Shown in pieces: positions 40,900 to 50,164 of a DNA stretch of 64,000 nt; positions within the stretch are counted from its first letter, which is position 1, and every line of letters starts with the position of its first letter. A program made the position numbers and the translations under genes. The notes beneath the pieces are model-generated. The model searched no databases, was not told the origin of the DNA, and worked only from the letters and a program-made list of their open reading frames with translations. The DNA comes from an uncultured Lachnospiraceae bacterium (GTDB lineage Bacteria; Bacillota; Clostridia; Lachnospirales; Lachnospiraceae). The DNA lies in NCBI GenBank assembly GCA_910588775.1, contig CAJURH010000011.1, forward strand, positions 13,086-77,085. The letters run 5' to 3'.

Positions 40900-41328
40900 A
40901 TGAACGAGAATTTCTATAATAGTCACAATTATGAAGATATTCTTTATTTGCCCCATCATGTTTCTCCTTCCCGGCCGCGTATGCCAAAGATTGACCGGGC
41001 GGCGCAGTTTGCGCCTTTCTCGGCTTTGTCCGGTTTTTCGGATGCCATTGGGGAAACCGGGCGGCTGACCGATGAAAGGGTGGAGCTGGGGGAGGAGGCC
41101 AAAAGCGAATTGAATGAAGAATTGCGGATGATTCAGGAGCGAATTGCCATTCACCCGGAAGTGGCGGTCACTTATTTTCAGCCGGACAAAAGAAAAAGCG
41201 GTGGCGCTTATATTACGGCCACCGGACGTGTGAAAAAGATCGATATATACAGACGGACTGTGGCGCTGCAGGACGGCACGCAAATACCCATGGAAGAGAT
41301 TGTCAGATTGAAAAGCGATGTAGTCTGA
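40900..41328 (+). CDS. YolD-like protein
   Basis: A 142-aa protein of the YolD-like family. The conserved start block RMPKIDRAAQFAPFSALSGF is at about residue 26-45, and the C-terminal half contains a beta-rich region ending in EDIVRL-type sequence (MEEIVRLKSDVV). YolD-like proteins are routinely paired with UvrX-type polymerases and are proposed as UmuD-like accessory factors. The ATG at 40900 has GGGAGA 5 bases upstream; a longer start at 40864 is less likely. It lies 142 bases after the polymerase stop. Confidence 0.85.
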   Translation: MNENFYNSHNYEDILYLPHHVSPSRPRMPKIDRAAQFAPFSALSGFSDAIGETGRLTDERVELGEEAKSELNEELRMIQERIAIHPEVAVTYFQPDKRKSGGAYITATGRVKKIDIYRRTVALQDGTQIPMEEIVRLKSDVV

Positions 41329-41343
41329 TTTTTGCAGGTTTTG

Positions 41344-42093
41344 CTATACCCGCTTCAAGCGGAACCAGTAAGGGTAGAAATCCTGGAACCCTAAGTTGCC
41401 GTAAAGGTTTTTGGCGGATATATTGTTGGGGATGACCTGCAGATAGGCATGCCGGGCGCCCTGGCGGATTCCTTCGTTTAAGATGCGGACGCAGATGGAG
41501 CGTGCCAGATGCTGTCGGCGGTAAAAGGGATCTACGTGAATGGCATACAGTCCAATGTGGTCCCGGTCTAGGATGCCCAGTCCGATCGCCACGATGCGGT
41601 CGTCCTGGATGATAGACGCGGCAATGGTGTCTTTGGGGATGGCCGCGTACATAGTGGGGACGATTTTGCGGTGGATGCGGCTGGTAGTTCCTTTCAGGGA
41701 AAAAAGAGCGTCCAGCCATTCCCAACTGATGTCTTTTTCCAGCTCCACGTGGGCGTCCGGCGCCATGGAAAATCCGGTCAGGTCCAGCGTCTTTACCTCC
41801 GTGGGGTGGGCGATCTGGTATCCCTGGCTGGCCAAAAGGCTGTCGAACTGAGGGTTTAGAAGAGGCGTGATTTTGAAAATGCAGGGGGTGCCCCAACGGC
41901 TGTAGATGTTCTCGCAATAAGAGATTTTCTCCTCCCAGGGGATGGTGGAAGCGCCAATCTGTTCTACGGAGTTGGTGCGGTGTGTATAGAAATAAGAGAA
42001 GCGCAGCAGCCAGCCGTCGTAAATCTGGAGCTGGTGAGAAGGCCAGGCGTTTAAGGACAGGTCTTCAATGGTTTTGATATAAGACTGCATCAT
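41344..42093 (-). CDS. GNAT-family acetyltransferase
   Basis: A 249-aa protein with a C-terminal GNAT fold. The acetyl-CoA-binding pattern appears in YAIHVDPFYRRQHLARSICVRILNEG, split across strand 4 and helix 3, followed by NNISAKNLYGNLGFQDFY. The N-terminal half contains a second, weaker repeat of the fold, so it could be a tandem GNAT. The acceptor is unknown. GGAGG lies 8 bases before the start, where two ATG codons are in tandem. Confidence 0.8.
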   Translation of the reverse strand: MMQSYIKTIEDLSLNAWPSHQLQIYDGWLLRFSYFYTHRTNSVEQIGASTIPWEEKISYCENIYSRWGTPCIFKITPLLNPQFDSLLASQGYQIAHPTEVKTLDLTGFSMAPDAHVELEKDISWEWLDALFSLKGTTSRIHRKIVPTMYAAIPKDTIAASIIQDDRIVAIGLGILDRDHIGLYAIHVDPFYRRQHLARSICVRILNEGIRQGARHAYLQVIPNNISAKNLYGNLGFQDFYPYWFRLKRV

Positions 42094-42168
42094 GGGGGTA
42101 ACCTCCGGGAATCAAGTTTCTTATGATTATACATACAAACAGTTGGGAATTCAAGAAAGAGTTTAAGT

Positions 42169-42252
42169 GACTGCGAAACGCTTGCAGAAAGGCGTTTGTT
42201 TGTTTAAAATAGATAAAACGGAGTTCAAAACCGCCTTCAATTCGCTCCTTAT
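42169..42252. repeat. Dispersed palindromic repeat, copy C
   Basis: Contains GACTGCGAAACG (like GATTGCGAAACA of copy A). On the minus strand it contains ATAAGGAGCGAATTGAA (42236-42252), which matches copy B at 58010-58026 with one mismatch. Confidence 0.5.
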
Positions 42253-42332
42253 GAAAAGAACGATACAGGTCTATATTTTGAGGATGCCGTTGCAGTGAAA
42301 AGATACGAGTATTTGGAAATTAGAGTGGATGA

Positions 42333-43691
42333 ATGGGTATGAACAGAGATTTGACAACGGGAAATGTGGCGAAAACAATGATTTTGTTTGCGGCGCCTAT
42401 GATTGCAGGGAACCTTTTACAGCAGTTTTACAACATTGCGGATACGCTGATTGTGGGGAAATTTTTGGGAGCGGAGGCCATGGCGGCCGTGGGGACGGCT
42501 TATACGCTTATGACCTTTCTCACGTCTGTTTTGATTGGCCTGTGCATGGGAAGCGGATCGGTTTTTTCTTTCTATTATGGAAAGAAAGATTTTGTGAAAA
42601 TGAAAGGATGCGTGCGTGCGGCCTTTTATCTGGTGGGCTGTGTGACTGTGTTGGTGGAGGGGCTGGCGTTTCTTTTTGTGGGACCGATTCTGACGCTGCT
42701 GCGGATACCAGGGGAAATCATGGGGCGGATGCGCCTGTATGTGTTGATTATTTTCACAGGCATTTTCTTTGTTTTTTTGTATAATTATTTTTCCTATTTG
42801 CTTCGGGCATTGGGCAATTCGGTGGTTCCTTTGTATTTTCTGGGTGGCACGTCTATCCTCAACGTGGCGCTGGATTTATTATTCGTGGTGGGTTTTCATT
42901 GGGGAATTGGCGGTGCGGCGGTGGCTACGGTCTTTTCCCAGGCGGCGTCAGGAGTGGGAATCGGGATTTACACCTGGAGGAAAGAGCCTTTGTTCAAAGA
43001 GGTCTGGCGGCAAAAGGCTGAGTCCAAAGAGCGACGCAGGGAAGCGGTCCGGGAGATTGCAAGGTTTTCTTTTGCCGCGTCCATCCAACAGTCGGTGATG
43101 AATTTTGGAATTTTGATGGTGCAGGGGCTGGTGAATAGTTTCGGCGTGGCGGTGATGGCAGCGTTTACGGCGGCGGTGAAGATTGATTCCTTTGCCTATA
43201 TGCCCGCCCAGGAGTTTGGAAACGCATTTTCTTTGTACATATCTCAGAATTATGGCGCGGCCAAACACCGCCGGGTGCGCCAGGGAGCCGCCCGCGCTAT
43301 GGCCATTTCCACAGTTTTTTGTCTGGCGGTCTCGGCGCTGGTATTCGGATTTGCCAAATATCTGATGCTTTTGTTTGTGGACCCTTCTGAGACGGAGATT
43401 ATCCAGATCGGAGTGGGGTACCTGCGGGTGGAAGGAGCATTTTACTGCGGAATCGGAATTTTGTTCCTACTGTATGGTTTTTACCGGGGAATCAACAGGC
43501 CGGAGATGTCCCTGGCGCTGACGGTGATATCCCTGGGAATCCGGGTGTTTTTGGCCTATGCGCTGGCGCCCGTGCCCGGCATTGGCGTGTGGGGGATTTG
43601 GTGGGCCATACCTGTGGGGTGGTTTCTGGCCGACGTGACGGGAATCGTCTATCTGGTTCGTTTGGAGAAGAGAAATGCCCCTGGCGCTTGA
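42333..43691 (+). CDS. MATE-family efflux transporter
   Basis: A 452-aa membrane protein with about 12 segments, of the multidrug and toxic-compound extrusion family. It shows the typical N-terminus LTTGNVAKTMILFAAPMI and the FYNIADTLIVGKFLGAEAMAAVG block. It would export cationic compounds using an ion gradient. The start may be 42333 or the internal ATG at 42339; the ribosome site is weak in both cases. It is a single gene, 75 bases before the second GNAT. Confidence 0.92.
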   Translation: MGMNRDLTTGNVAKTMILFAAPMIAGNLLQQFYNIADTLIVGKFLGAEAMAAVGTAYTLMTFLTSVLIGLCMGSGSVFSFYYGKKDFVKMKGCVRAAFYLVGCVTVLVEGLAFLFVGPILTLLRIPGEIMGRMRLYVLIIFTGIFFVFLYNYFSYLLRALGNSVVPLYFLGGTSILNVALDLLFVVGFHWGIGGAAVATVFSQAASGVGIGIYTWRKEPLFKEVWRQKAESKERRREAVREIARFSFAASIQQSVMNFGILMVQGLVNSFGVAVMAAFTAAVKIDSFAYMPAQEFGNAFSLYISQNYGAAKHRRVRQGAARAMAISTVFCLAVSALVFGFAKYLMLLFVDPSETEIIQIGVGYLRVEGAFYCGIGILFLLYGFYRGINRPEMSLALTVISLGIRVFLAYALAPVPGIGVWGIWWAIPVGWFLADVTGIVYLVRLEKRNAPGA

Positions 43692-43766
43692 AAAGTGGGA
43701 AAATATTGTATATAATGAAGAAATTATTTCGCTGTATTTTATATCAAGAAAAGGGGGCGCCTGAAT

Positions 43767-44333
43767 ATGCGGTTGGAAGACCTGGGCAATATGGAAAACA
43801 AAGATCTGTTTCTTACATTATACGAGACGGCTTTTCCCAGCCAGGAGCGAAAGCCTTTTGGGTTTATGGAAATGCTGGCTGCGCAGGGGAAGATGGAAAT
43901 GCTGGCGATTATGGATGAAGAGCGATTTGTGGGGCTGGCCATTGTTCTTTTGGCTGGAGAAGCTGTGATACTGGATTATTTCGCCATCGATCCATCTATG
44001 AGAAACTGTGGATATGGGGGAAAAGCGCTGGGCATGCTGGTAAATCGCTATCGCGATCAGCGTATGATTCTGGAAATCGAGGTGGAGGACCCTCAGGCGG
44101 AAAATGCGCTGGAACGTGTGAAGAGAAAAGCGTTTTATATGAGAAACGGCATAAAAGAGACAGGGGTTTACGCCCATGTTTACCACACCGACTTTGAACT
44201 GTTATCAGCCGATGGGAATCTGACTTATGAAGAATATGTGCAGGCTATGAAAGCGTCCATGGGCGCCGCGTGGGTGGAGAAGCTCTCGCCCCGGCGGATT
44301 TTCATGGATTCCGCAAAGAGGAGAGAAGAATGA
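43767..44333 (+). CDS. GNAT-family acetyltransferase coupled to the RND gene
   Basis: A 188-aa protein with a GNAT core. The strand-4/helix-3 region is DYFAIDPSMRNCGYGGKALGML (acetyl-CoA-binding pattern RxxGxG in the variant RNCGYGG). The C-terminal 40 residues after the core are basic. Its stop overlaps the start of the giant RND permease in an ATGA arrangement, so the two are made together. A link to export of an acetylated compound is a reasonable but unproven inference. AAGGGGG precedes the ATG. Confidence 0.75.
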   Translation: MRLEDLGNMENKDLFLTLYETAFPSQERKPFGFMEMLAAQGKMEMLAIMDEERFVGLAIVLLAGEAVILDYFAIDPSMRNCGYGGKALGMLVNRYRDQRMILEIEVEDPQAENALERVKRKAFYMRNGIKETGVYAHVYHTDFELLSADGNLTYEEYVQAMKASMGAAWVEKLSPRRIFMDSAKRREE

Positions 44334-47300
44334 TTGCGCGTTTGAGTGTGAAGCGTCCCTACACGGTTGTGGTGGCGGTGGTGTTGGTATTGATCCTGGG
44401 TAGCGTTTCTTTTACGAAAATGAACACGGATTTGCTGCCTAGCATGAATCTGCCCTATGCCATTGTGATGACTACATACCAAGGCGCCAGTCCGGAGACG
44501 GTGGAGATGGCAGTGACCAAGCCCATAGAGCAGTCCATGGCCACGGTGACCAGTATTGAAAATGTCAGCTCCATTTCTCAGGAGAATGTCTCGCTGGTCA
44601 TTTTGGAATTCGAGGAGACGGCTAACATGGATTCCGCCACCATCGAGATGCGAGAAAATCTGGATCAGATTAGCTCCTATTGGGACGATTCGGTGGGCAA
44701 ATCCATTATCATGAAGCTGAATCCGGATATGATGCCAGTGATGGTGGCGGCTGTGGAAGCGGAAGGGATGGAAGACACAGAGGTGACGGACTTTGTGACC
44801 AGCCATGTGGAGCCAGAGCTGGAGAGCATTGCCGGTGTGGCCAGTGTCACTACCACCGGCACAATCACGGAAAATGTGGATGTGCTCATCCGGGAAGACA
44901 AGATAGCCGCTGCAAACCAGCGGGTGAGAAACGCGCTGTACGGAACTTTTTCGGAACAAGAGCAAGAGCTTTCGGACGCGCAGGGTGAATTGGATGCAAA
45001 CCGGGCGGATCTGGAATCTGGGAAAGAGGAACTGGAATCTGGAAAACAGCAGGCCGCGGAGCAAATCGGCCAGGGGGCGGCGCAGTTAAATGAAGCCCAG
45101 GTTCAGTTGATGGAAGGAAAACAAGAGCTGGAGAAAAACCAGAAGCTTTTGGATGAGAAACAGGCGGAACTGGACAGCGGCCGTGAGTCTTTGGCGGCCA
45201 GTGAAGTAAAGGCCAAGGAGGGGCTGGGGCAGTTGGAGCAGGCCAAGTCTGCTCTGGAGCAGCTTCCCGCAGCCATAACCAGCATGCAGGAGAAGAAAGC
45301 GGAGTTGGAAGAAAAGATGGCTCAGGCGGACGAAGCGTTGATTCAGATCCAGGCGGGTCTTCAGATGGCCCCGGAAAACCCGGATCTGAAGAAAAAAGAA
45401 GCGGAGCTGAAAAGCGGCCGGGAGCTGATGGAAAAAGGGATTCAGGAGATTGACGGGAAGATTGAGGAGACCCAGAAGGCGCTGGAAGCTTTGTTAAAGC
45501 CATTTGGCGTGGATTCGCCCAAAGAGGGTTTGCAGACAGTGAAAGCGCAGATTCGAGAAGTGAAGGAAGGGTTGTCTCAGATTGCGGCTGGGAAGGAGAA
45601 GTTGGAAGAGGGGCAGGCGCAGTTGGATGCGGGCAGACAGCAGCTTCAAACGGCCAGGCAACAGCTAGAAGCCGGCCAGAGCGGCGTTTCCTCTGGCATT
45701 GCCCAGTTAAATACCCAACAGGTTCTGGCTTCCGTGGAGATGAGCATTGCCCAGTCGAAAATCAATATGGGTGAGTCTCAACTGGAGTCCGCCCAGCAGC
45801 AGTTGGACGATGGAAGAGAGCAGCTTTTAGACGCCCGCCAGGAGGCTCTGGAAAAAAGCCAGTTGGACGGAATCCTCACTGTGGATATGGTAAAAGGGAT
45901 TCTGGCCGCCGAGAATTTCTCCATGCCGGCAGGGTACGTGGGAGAAGACAGTGAAAAATATCTGGTGCGGGTGGGAGATAAGCTGCAGGATGTGAAAAGT
46001 CTCCAGGAACTGGTGGTGCTGGACATGGATCTGGACAATTTAACGCCGATCTGTCTGGCGGAAGTGGCGGAAGTGGCCATCCGAAACAATTCCAGTGAAG
46101 TTTATGCGAATCTCAATGGAAATCCAGGAGTTATGCTTTCCATCGAGAAACAGACCGGGTATTCCACCGGGGATGTGACGGATCGTATTTTGGAGCGAAT
46201 AGAAGAGTTAAAAGACACATACAGCCAGTTGGGCGTTTCGGTAATGATGGATCAGGGCATTTATATTGACCTGGTGGTGAACTCGGTGTTGCAGAATATG
46301 ATATTTGGGGCGGCGCTGGCGGTTTTGATTCTGCTTTTGTTCTTAAAGGATATTCGCCCCACATTGGTGATTGCCTGCTCCATTCCCATCAGTGTGGTGA
46401 CGGCGTTGACGCTGATGTATTTCAGCGGAGTGACGCTGAACATTATATCCCTGTCCGGGCTGGCGCTGGGCATCGGCATGTTGGTGGATAACTCCATTGT
46501 GGTGATTGAGAACATTTACCGAATGCGCAGCGAAGGCGTATCGGCGAAAAAAGCGGCTGTGGAAGGAGCGTCCCAAGTGGCGGGGGCGATCAGCGCCTCC
46601 ACACTGACCACTGTCTGCGTGTTTGCGCCCATTGTGTTTACGGAAGGATTGACCCGGCAGTTATTTGTGGATATGGGACTGACCATTGCTTATTCGCTGC
46701 TGGCCAGCTTGGTGGTTGCTTTGACGCTGGCGCCCATGATGTCCGCAGGGCTCTTACGAAAAGCGCAGGCCAAGCCGGAAAAAATTTTAGTCAAGATTCA
46801 GAATATTTACGCCAAGACGCTGCGGTTGTCTTTGCGGTTTAAATATTTGACATTGCTTCTGGCGTTGGCGTTGCTTGCAGTGAGCATGGCCGCGTCTTTC
46901 TCCCGCGGCACAGCTTTTATGCCGGAAATGGAGAGCACGCAGGTGAGCATGACCGTTCGTGTGGACCGGGATCAGAACTTTCAGGATTTGACGAAGGCGA
47001 CGGATCAGGTAATTGCCAGCCTGGAGGATATTTCCGATATTGAGGCCATTGGAGCCATGGCGGGGGGCAGCATGATGTCCTCCATGATGGGTGGAGGCGC
47101 CCAGGACTCGGTTTCTATGTATCTGACGTTGCGGGAAGACCGCCAATGGGGCAATGAGAAGCTGGAGAGGGAAATTCGAAAGCGCACCAAGTCTATCGAC
47201 TGTCAGGTGGATGTGGAGACCTCCAGCATGGACATGAGCGCGTTGGGCGGCAGTGGAATTCAGGTGCAGATTGCCGGGCAGGATCTGGATAAATTGCAGG

Positions 47301-48388
47301 AGTTGTCTGCAAAAGCGGCATCCATCATTGAAAAGGTTCCGGGCGCAGTCAATGTCTCCGACGGGATGGAAGAGGCGGATAAAGAGCTGCGTGTAGTGGT
47401 GAATAAGGGAAAAGCCATGGGGCACGGGCTGACTGTGGCTCAGGTTTTCCAGGAAATCCAGAAACATCTGGCAGAAGCCACCTCGGCCACCACCCTGGCC
47501 ACAGCGGAAAAGGATTACGAAGTCTATGTGAAGGCGGACACAGATGAAAATCTTACAAAAGAGGACCTGGAAAGGATGCAGCTGGAATATACAGACGCTG
47601 AGGGTGACAAACAAAAGGTATTTCTCAGGGACATTGCGGCTTTTCAGGAGGCGGTTACGCCCCAGTCCATCCGAAGGGACGCTCAGTCCCGTTACATGTC
47701 CGTGACGGCAGAGCTGGAATCCGGCTACAACATTGGTCTGGTGAGCGCCGATGTGGAGGAAGCGCTGAAAGACTTTAAGCTGCCGAAAGGATATAGCCTG
47801 AAGATGCAAGGGGAAAATGAGACCATACAGGATGCTATGGGGCAGCTTGTATTGATGCTGGCTCTGGCTGTGGTGTTTATGTATCTGATTATGGTGGCGC
47901 AGTTTCAGTCTCTTCTATCGCCTTTTATCGTTATGTTCACTATTCCGTTGGCGTTTACCGGGGGCTTTCTGGCGCTGTATATGACCGGAAATGAGGTCAG
48001 CGTCATTGCTATGATCGGGTTTGTGATGCTGGCGGGAATCATTGTAAACAACGGAATTGTGTTGGTGGATTATATGAATCAGCTTCGCAGGGAAGGCATG
48101 GAGAAGAGGGAAGCCATCGTGCAAGCGGGAAAATCCAGATTGCGCCCGGTGATTATGACCGCGCTGACTACCATTCTGGGACTTTCCACTATGGCGATGG
48201 GCATGGGTATGGGCGCGGACATGGTGCAGCCCATGGCGATTGTAACCATCGGCGGACTTATGTACGGCACATTGCTGACCCTGTATATTGTGCCATGCAT
48301 TTATGATATCATGAATCGGAAAAATTACAGGAAAGACGAGACGCGTCTGGAAGAAAAGGTTGTTACTGTCCACCAAAGTGAACAGTAA
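44330..48388 (+). CDS. RND-superfamily permease with a 300-residue coiled-coil insertion
   Basis: A 1352-aa membrane protein of the RND efflux superfamily (AcrB/HAE-like). A first transmembrane helix starts at residue about 12. Two groups of helices are seen, one with RSEGVSAKKAAVEGA near residue 725 and the other with MNQLRREGMEKREAIVQAG near residue 1250. Its length exceeds AcrB (about 1040-1050) by some 300 residues. The excess is one block at about residues 205-510 that is almost purely coiled coil with repeated QAQLDAGRQQL-like heptads, placed in the first extracytoplasmic loop. It has no linked membrane-fusion protein, so the coil may replace that part as an outside reach. The last codons lie within a palindromic repeat at 48361-48390. 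Confidence 0.88.
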   Translation: MIARLSVKRPYTVVVAVVLVLILGSVSFTKMNTDLLPSMNLPYAIVMTTYQGASPETVEMAVTKPIEQSMATVTSIENVSSISQENVSLVILEFEETANMDSATIEMRENLDQISSYWDDSVGKSIIMKLNPDMMPVMVAAVEAEGMEDTEVTDFVTSHVEPELESIAGVASVTTTGTITENVDVLIREDKIAAANQRVRNALYGTFSEQEQELSDAQGELDANRADLESGKEELESGKQQAAEQIGQGAAQLNEAQVQLMEGKQELEKNQKLLDEKQAELDSGRESLAASEVKAKEGLGQLEQAKSALEQLPAAITSMQEKKAELEEKMAQADEALIQIQAGLQMAPENPDLKKKEAELKSGRELMEKGIQEIDGKIEETQKALEALLKPFGVDSPKEGLQTVKAQIREVKEGLSQIAAGKEKLEEGQAQLDAGRQQLQTARQQLEAGQSGVSSGIAQLNTQQVLASVEMSIAQSKINMGESQLESAQQQLDDGREQLLDARQEALEKSQLDGILTVDMVKGILAAENFSMPAGYVGEDSEKYLVRVGDKLQDVKSLQELVVLDMDLDNLTPICLAEVAEVAIRNNSSEVYANLNGNPGVMLSIEKQTGYSTGDVTDRILERIEELKDTYSQLGVSVMMDQGIYIDLVVNSVLQNMIFGAALAVLILLLFLKDIRPTLVIACSIPISVVTALTLMYFSGVTLNIISLSGLALGIGMLVDNSIVVIENIYRMRSEGVSAKKAAVEGASQVAGAISASTLTTVCVFAPIVFTEGLTRQLFVDMGLTIAYSLLASLVVALTLAPMMSAGLLRKAQAKPEKILVKIQNIYAKTLRLSLRFKYLTLLLALALLAVSMAASFSRGTAFMPEMESTQVSMTVRVDRDQNFQDLTKATDQVIASLEDISDIEAIGAMAGGSMMSSMMGGGAQDSVSMYLTLREDRQWGNEKLEREIRKRTKSIDCQVDVETSSMDMSALGGSGIQVQIAGQDLDKLQELSAKAASIIEKVPGAVNVSDGMEEADKELRVVVNKGKAMGHGLTVAQVFQEIQKHLAEATSATTLATAEKDYEVYVKADTDENLTKEDLERMQLEYTDAEGDKQKVFLRDIAAFQEAVTPQSIRRDAQSRYMSVTAELESGYNIGLVSADVEEALKDFKLPKGYSLKMQGENETIQDAMGQLVLMLALAVVFMYLIMVAQFQSLLSPFIVMFTIPLAFTGGFLALYMTGNEVSVIAMIGFVMLAGIIVNNGIVLVDYMNQLRREGMEKREAIVQAGKSRLRPVIMTALTTILGLSTMAMGMGMGADMVQPMAIVTIGGLMYGTLLTLYIVPCIYDIMNRKNYRKDETRLEEKVVTVHQSEQ

Positions 48389-48390
48389 CA
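48361..48390 (+). repeat. GTTACTG hairpin repeat, copy 1, over the RND stop
   Basis: TGTTACTGT pairs with ACAGTAACA around a 12-base loop. It shares GTTACTG and GTGAACAGTAAC with the hairpin at 52837-52865. It encodes the last residues of the RND protein and may also serve as terminator. Confidence 0.6.
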
Positions 48391-48396
48391 AAAGGT

Positions 48397-49701
48397 TTAT
48401 TTTTCAATGTGGCAGAATTCCGCTACACGGCGCTTTGCGAATACGGTATCTATGGGAGCGGGGAGTATATCTGCCGCTCCTCTTTGGATGGCGGAGGAAT
48501 ATTGCTGGATATCGCCTTCTTTGCATATGGCAATGAAAGGGATGCCCTGTAGCCAGTCGATTTGCAGTATTTGATCGATTAGGGCGCATTCATTCCCGGA
48601 TTCCGTAGAAATATCTATATATAGAAGATAGATTTTGCCCATAAATTCTTCCTTAAAATATGCAGATTCTTCCGGGGAGAAAATAGTTAGCAAGCGGGCG
48701 TTTTCGGTAATCATATCGATTGCGCCGCGCACTTCCCGGTCCTTGCTTAGAAGGAGAGAGGCGAAAGATTCCCTGTCAAAGTCTTTTTGAGGCTTTTCTA
48801 CGCCATATTCGGCGTATTGTCCTTTTCCGTTTCGTTTGGCATTATAGAGGGCTTCATCGGCCTGTTTAAATAATTCTTCGTATGTGTAAGGGCGTTTTTC
48901 GGATATAGCCATGCCAATGCTGACAGATACGTTGGCCGGGGATGAGGTCTCTGGCGTATATTTTAATACTTTGGAAAAGTTGCTGGCTTTTTTTCTGGCC
49001 AGATCGGCGGAGGGTAGATCCAACATGAAGACGAGAAATTCATCGCCTCCGATTCTTCCCACCACGTCGGTCTTTCGAAAATGTGCGGACAACAGATTCG
49101 CAATGGTGCAGATGATGCGATCGCCAGCCAGGTGTCCCTGGACATCGTTGACCCATTTAAAATCGTCAATATCCACCACCAGCATGGCGCAGAGCGTATG
49201 GTTGTCGGCCAGCATATTCGTTATCAGATGCTGGGTGGTGACCTTATTGTAGATGCCGGTCATAAGGTCCAACTCTGCTTTTACGCGAAAATTTTCTTTT
49301 TCCCGCACGACTTCTTCCACCCGGCGGGTGGAGAGGACGTTATGGATGCGGTATTTAATAATTTCCGGCATAAAAGGTTTCGTGATGTAATCGGTGGCGC
49401 CCAGTTGGAATGTCTGCATCTGGGTTTTCGTATCATCGTTTACGGTGATGACGATTACCGGGATGTTTCCAAATACAGGGTCGTTATTGCGGTATGTTAA
49501 TACATCTAGTCCGGACGCCACAGGCATGTGGATATCCAGGAGTATGATGCTGAGTTGATCGCCATATTGTTTCACCAGTTCGATGCACTCTTGTCCATTT
49601 ATAGCTTCTATTATATCGAATTCATTTTCAAATAATTCTTTTAAAACGTCCCGGTCCAGCTCCAGATCGTCGACGATTAGCATTTTGCGTTTATTACACA
49701 T
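48397..49701 (-). CDS. Response regulator with GGDEF diguanylate cyclase domain
   Basis: A 434-aa protein with three parts. An N-terminal receiver domain (about residues 5-125) has phosphoacceptor Asp in IILLDIHMPVASG and KP in YITKPFMPE. A GGDEF domain (about 145-300) has intact RIGGDEFLVF and the inhibitory I-site RKTD five residues before it. A C-terminal region (about 315-430) has a receiver-like pattern (IYLLYIDIST, FIAICKEGD, ILPAPID) lacking key acidic residues, so it is probably a degenerate receiver. The expected activity is phosphorylation-controlled cyclic di-GMP synthesis with product inhibition. It is a single gene, with AAGGGG before the start. Confidence 0.9.
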   Translation of the reverse strand: MCNKRKMLIVDDLELDRDVLKELFENEFDIIEAINGQECIELVKQYGDQLSIILLDIHMPVASGLDVLTYRNNDPVFGNIPVIVITVNDDTKTQMQTFQLGATDYITKPFMPEIIKYRIHNVLSTRRVEEVVREKENFRVKAELDLMTGIYNKVTTQHLITNMLADNHTLCAMLVVDIDDFKWVNDVQGHLAGDRIICTIANLLSAHFRKTDVVGRIGGDEFLVFMLDLPSADLARKKASNFSKVLKYTPETSSPANVSVSIGMAISEKRPYTYEELFKQADEALYNAKRNGKGQYAEYGVEKPQKDFDRESFASLLLSKDREVRGAIDMITENARLLTIFSPEESAYFKEEFMGKIYLLYIDISTESGNECALIDQILQIDWLQGIPFIAICKEGDIQQYSSAIQRGAADILPAPIDTVFAKRRVAEFCHIEK

Positions 49702-49863
49702 GGCTATTTCCCCTTATTGCTTTTCGGTTTGATTAATTATGGGTGCGTCCCGTGGAAACTGTGTGGGATGCACTCCTTTATTATACATAAAATCTTCGTT
49801 ATTTACCATAGACAATGATAAATAATTGGAAAATCTGCGCTTCCTTTGGCAATGTCCATCCAT

Positions 49864-49909
49864 AAGAAAGCCGCCATGGAGGAGAAGGAGATCTCATCCG
49901 CGGCGGCTG
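49864..49909 (-). terminator. Intrinsic terminator of the rubredoxin gene
   Basis: On the minus strand AGCCGCC (with extra GCGG) pairs with GGCGGCT after a loop, followed by TTCTTA. Confidence 0.6.
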
Positions 49910-49934
49910 TTTTGAAAAGCGATGGGGTTTGCGT

Positions 49935-50096
49935 CTATTGGGCGGGCAGGAACTCATCCTTTCCCACGCCGCAGACAGGACATACCCAGTCATCTGGAAT
50001 GTCTTCGAAAGCGGTTCCTGGCTCAATGCCTCCGTCCGGATCGCCTTTTTCCGGGTCGTAGATATATCCACAAGGGGCGCACTCATATTTTTGCAT
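49935..50096 (-). CDS. Rubredoxin
   Basis: A 53-aa iron protein for single-electron transfer in anaerobes. Both CxxC ligand pairs are present (CAPCGYIYD and CPVCGVGKDEF), with the DDWVCP context typical of rubredoxin. Possible partners are oxidative-stress reductases such as rubrerythrin; none lies in this window. The ATG at 50096 has AAAGGAG 5-8 bases upstream; a longer upstream frame is not supported. Confidence 0.93.
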   Translation of the reverse strand: MQKYECAPCGYIYDPEKGDPDGGIEPGTAFEDIPDDWVCPVCGVGKDEFLPAQ

Positions 50097-50164
50097 AATA
50101 TTGTCTCCTTTCCTGAGTAATGGATGTATTATACGGTTGCGGAGGAATTTTGTAAAGGGGTCGT

